Shown: positions 56,074 to 56,132 of the stretch, piece after piece | Layout: every line of letters starts with the position of its first letter | Position numbering within the stretch: the first letter of the stretch is position 1 | From: Gammaproteobacteria bacterium | GTDB taxonomy: Bacteria; Pseudomonadota; Gammaproteobacteria; Eutrophobiales; Eutrophobiaceae | Direction of reading: 5' to 3' | DNA: 56,132 nt | Assembly (NCBI GenBank): GCA_028281365.1 | Contig: JANQJZ010000040.1 | Coordinates: forward strand, 1-56,132 | Notes under the pieces: model-generated | What the model saw: the letters and a program-made list of their open reading frames with translations, nothing else | Database searches by the model: none | What the model was told of the DNA's origin: nothing | Translations under genes and position numbers: made by a program

Positions 56074-56132
56074 ATGTGGTTCATCTATGAACACCGTCGC
56101 GTTGCCCGGCAACTAAACTCGGTGCCTGAGGA
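56074..56132 (+). CDS. Second, mirrored RelE/HigB-type toxin copy (3' end outside window)
   Basis: The ATG at 56074 opens a frame identical to the first 19 residues of the reverse-strand toxin (MWFIYEHRRVARQLNSVPE) and runs off the window. It lies in the right arm of the inverted repeat, facing away from the attC-like site. Whether it is a complete gene, and whether it is real rather than a fold-back artefact, cannot be decided here. Confidence 0.6.
   Translation, partial: MWFIYEHRRVARQLNSVPE

Larger units (their letters stand above)
55838..56132. repeat. Long mirror-image (inverted) repeat at the window end
   Basis: Bases 55838-55971 and 56132-55999 are inverted copies centred at 55985. 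The only differences are T55930 against A in the other arm and a one-base gap near 55958. The arms contain the toxin's first 58 bases, its operator and the outer parts of the attC-like site. The middle ~35 bases are not symmetrical. The right arm runs to the last base, so its true length is unknown. Confidence 0.9.

Overview
The window reads as AT-rich chromosomal DNA of a facultatively denitrifying gammaproteobacterium. The evidence is the gene set (norCB-norQ-norD, copper NirK, NnrS, a Dnr-type regulator, the MoxR/Bat cluster, YqcC, PgpA, PBP4, BipA and a separately encoded E1/E2/E3 pyruvate dehydrogenase). No species is assigned. No rRNA, tRNA, CRISPR array or complete insertion sequence was seen. 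The right edge has a large mirror-image repeat around an attC-like hairpin. This may be a real inverted duplication or a fold-back assembly artefact.

1-12.3 kb, nitrite/NO respiration: an outer-membrane porin of the alginate-export type (cut by the window start), nnrS, divergent norC-norB-norQ-(small membrane protein)-norD, a truncated haemoglobin, and a reverse-strand operon nirK-(322-aa secreted unknown)-sco, followed by a Crp/Fnr regulator of the Dnr/NnrR class. TTGAT-N4-G(T)(T/C)AA boxes lie upstream of the porin, between nnrS and norC, and upstream of nirK, so these transcripts probably form one NO-responsive regulon.

11.7-27.2 kb, envelope and housekeeping: lytic transglycosylase, PgpA, small secreted proteins, a secreted methyltransferase-like protein, DUF423, YkvA, the cluster moxR-DUF58-DUF4381-batA-batBC-batD, an HpcH/HpaI aldolase, small unknowns including a decayed zinc-ribbon gene, PBP4, and a YHS/DUF3179 pair.

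27.3-33.8 kb: a KorA/TrfB-like DNA-binding protein, an unknown small protein, a phasin (suggesting polyhydroxyalkanoate granules), a YajD-type HNH protein, YqcC, a stand-alone second EF-G and a DUF4139 protein. Two intergenic regions here carry short palindromes whose arms co-vary around a conserved AGGGAT/ATGGAT/AGGAC core.

33.9-45.9 kb, accessory block: a membrane-anchored winged-helix/TolB-like/TPR regulator is divergent from a small secreted protein, an alpha/beta hydrolase, an NmrA-like oxidoreductase, a membrane protein and an RND efflux adaptor plus pump. Next come a TetR regulator with three clear operators, an isochorismatase-type cysteine hydrolase and a DUF1348 protein. A 33-codon remnant of a second RND pump closes the block, which suggests past recombination.

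45.9-56.1 kb: bipA/typA, an M17 aminopeptidase, then aceE-aceF-lpdA, where the E3 carries its own lipoyl domain and both aceF and lpdA appear to start with TTG. The window ends with a RelE-type toxin/HTH antitoxin pair and the start of a mirrored second toxin copy.
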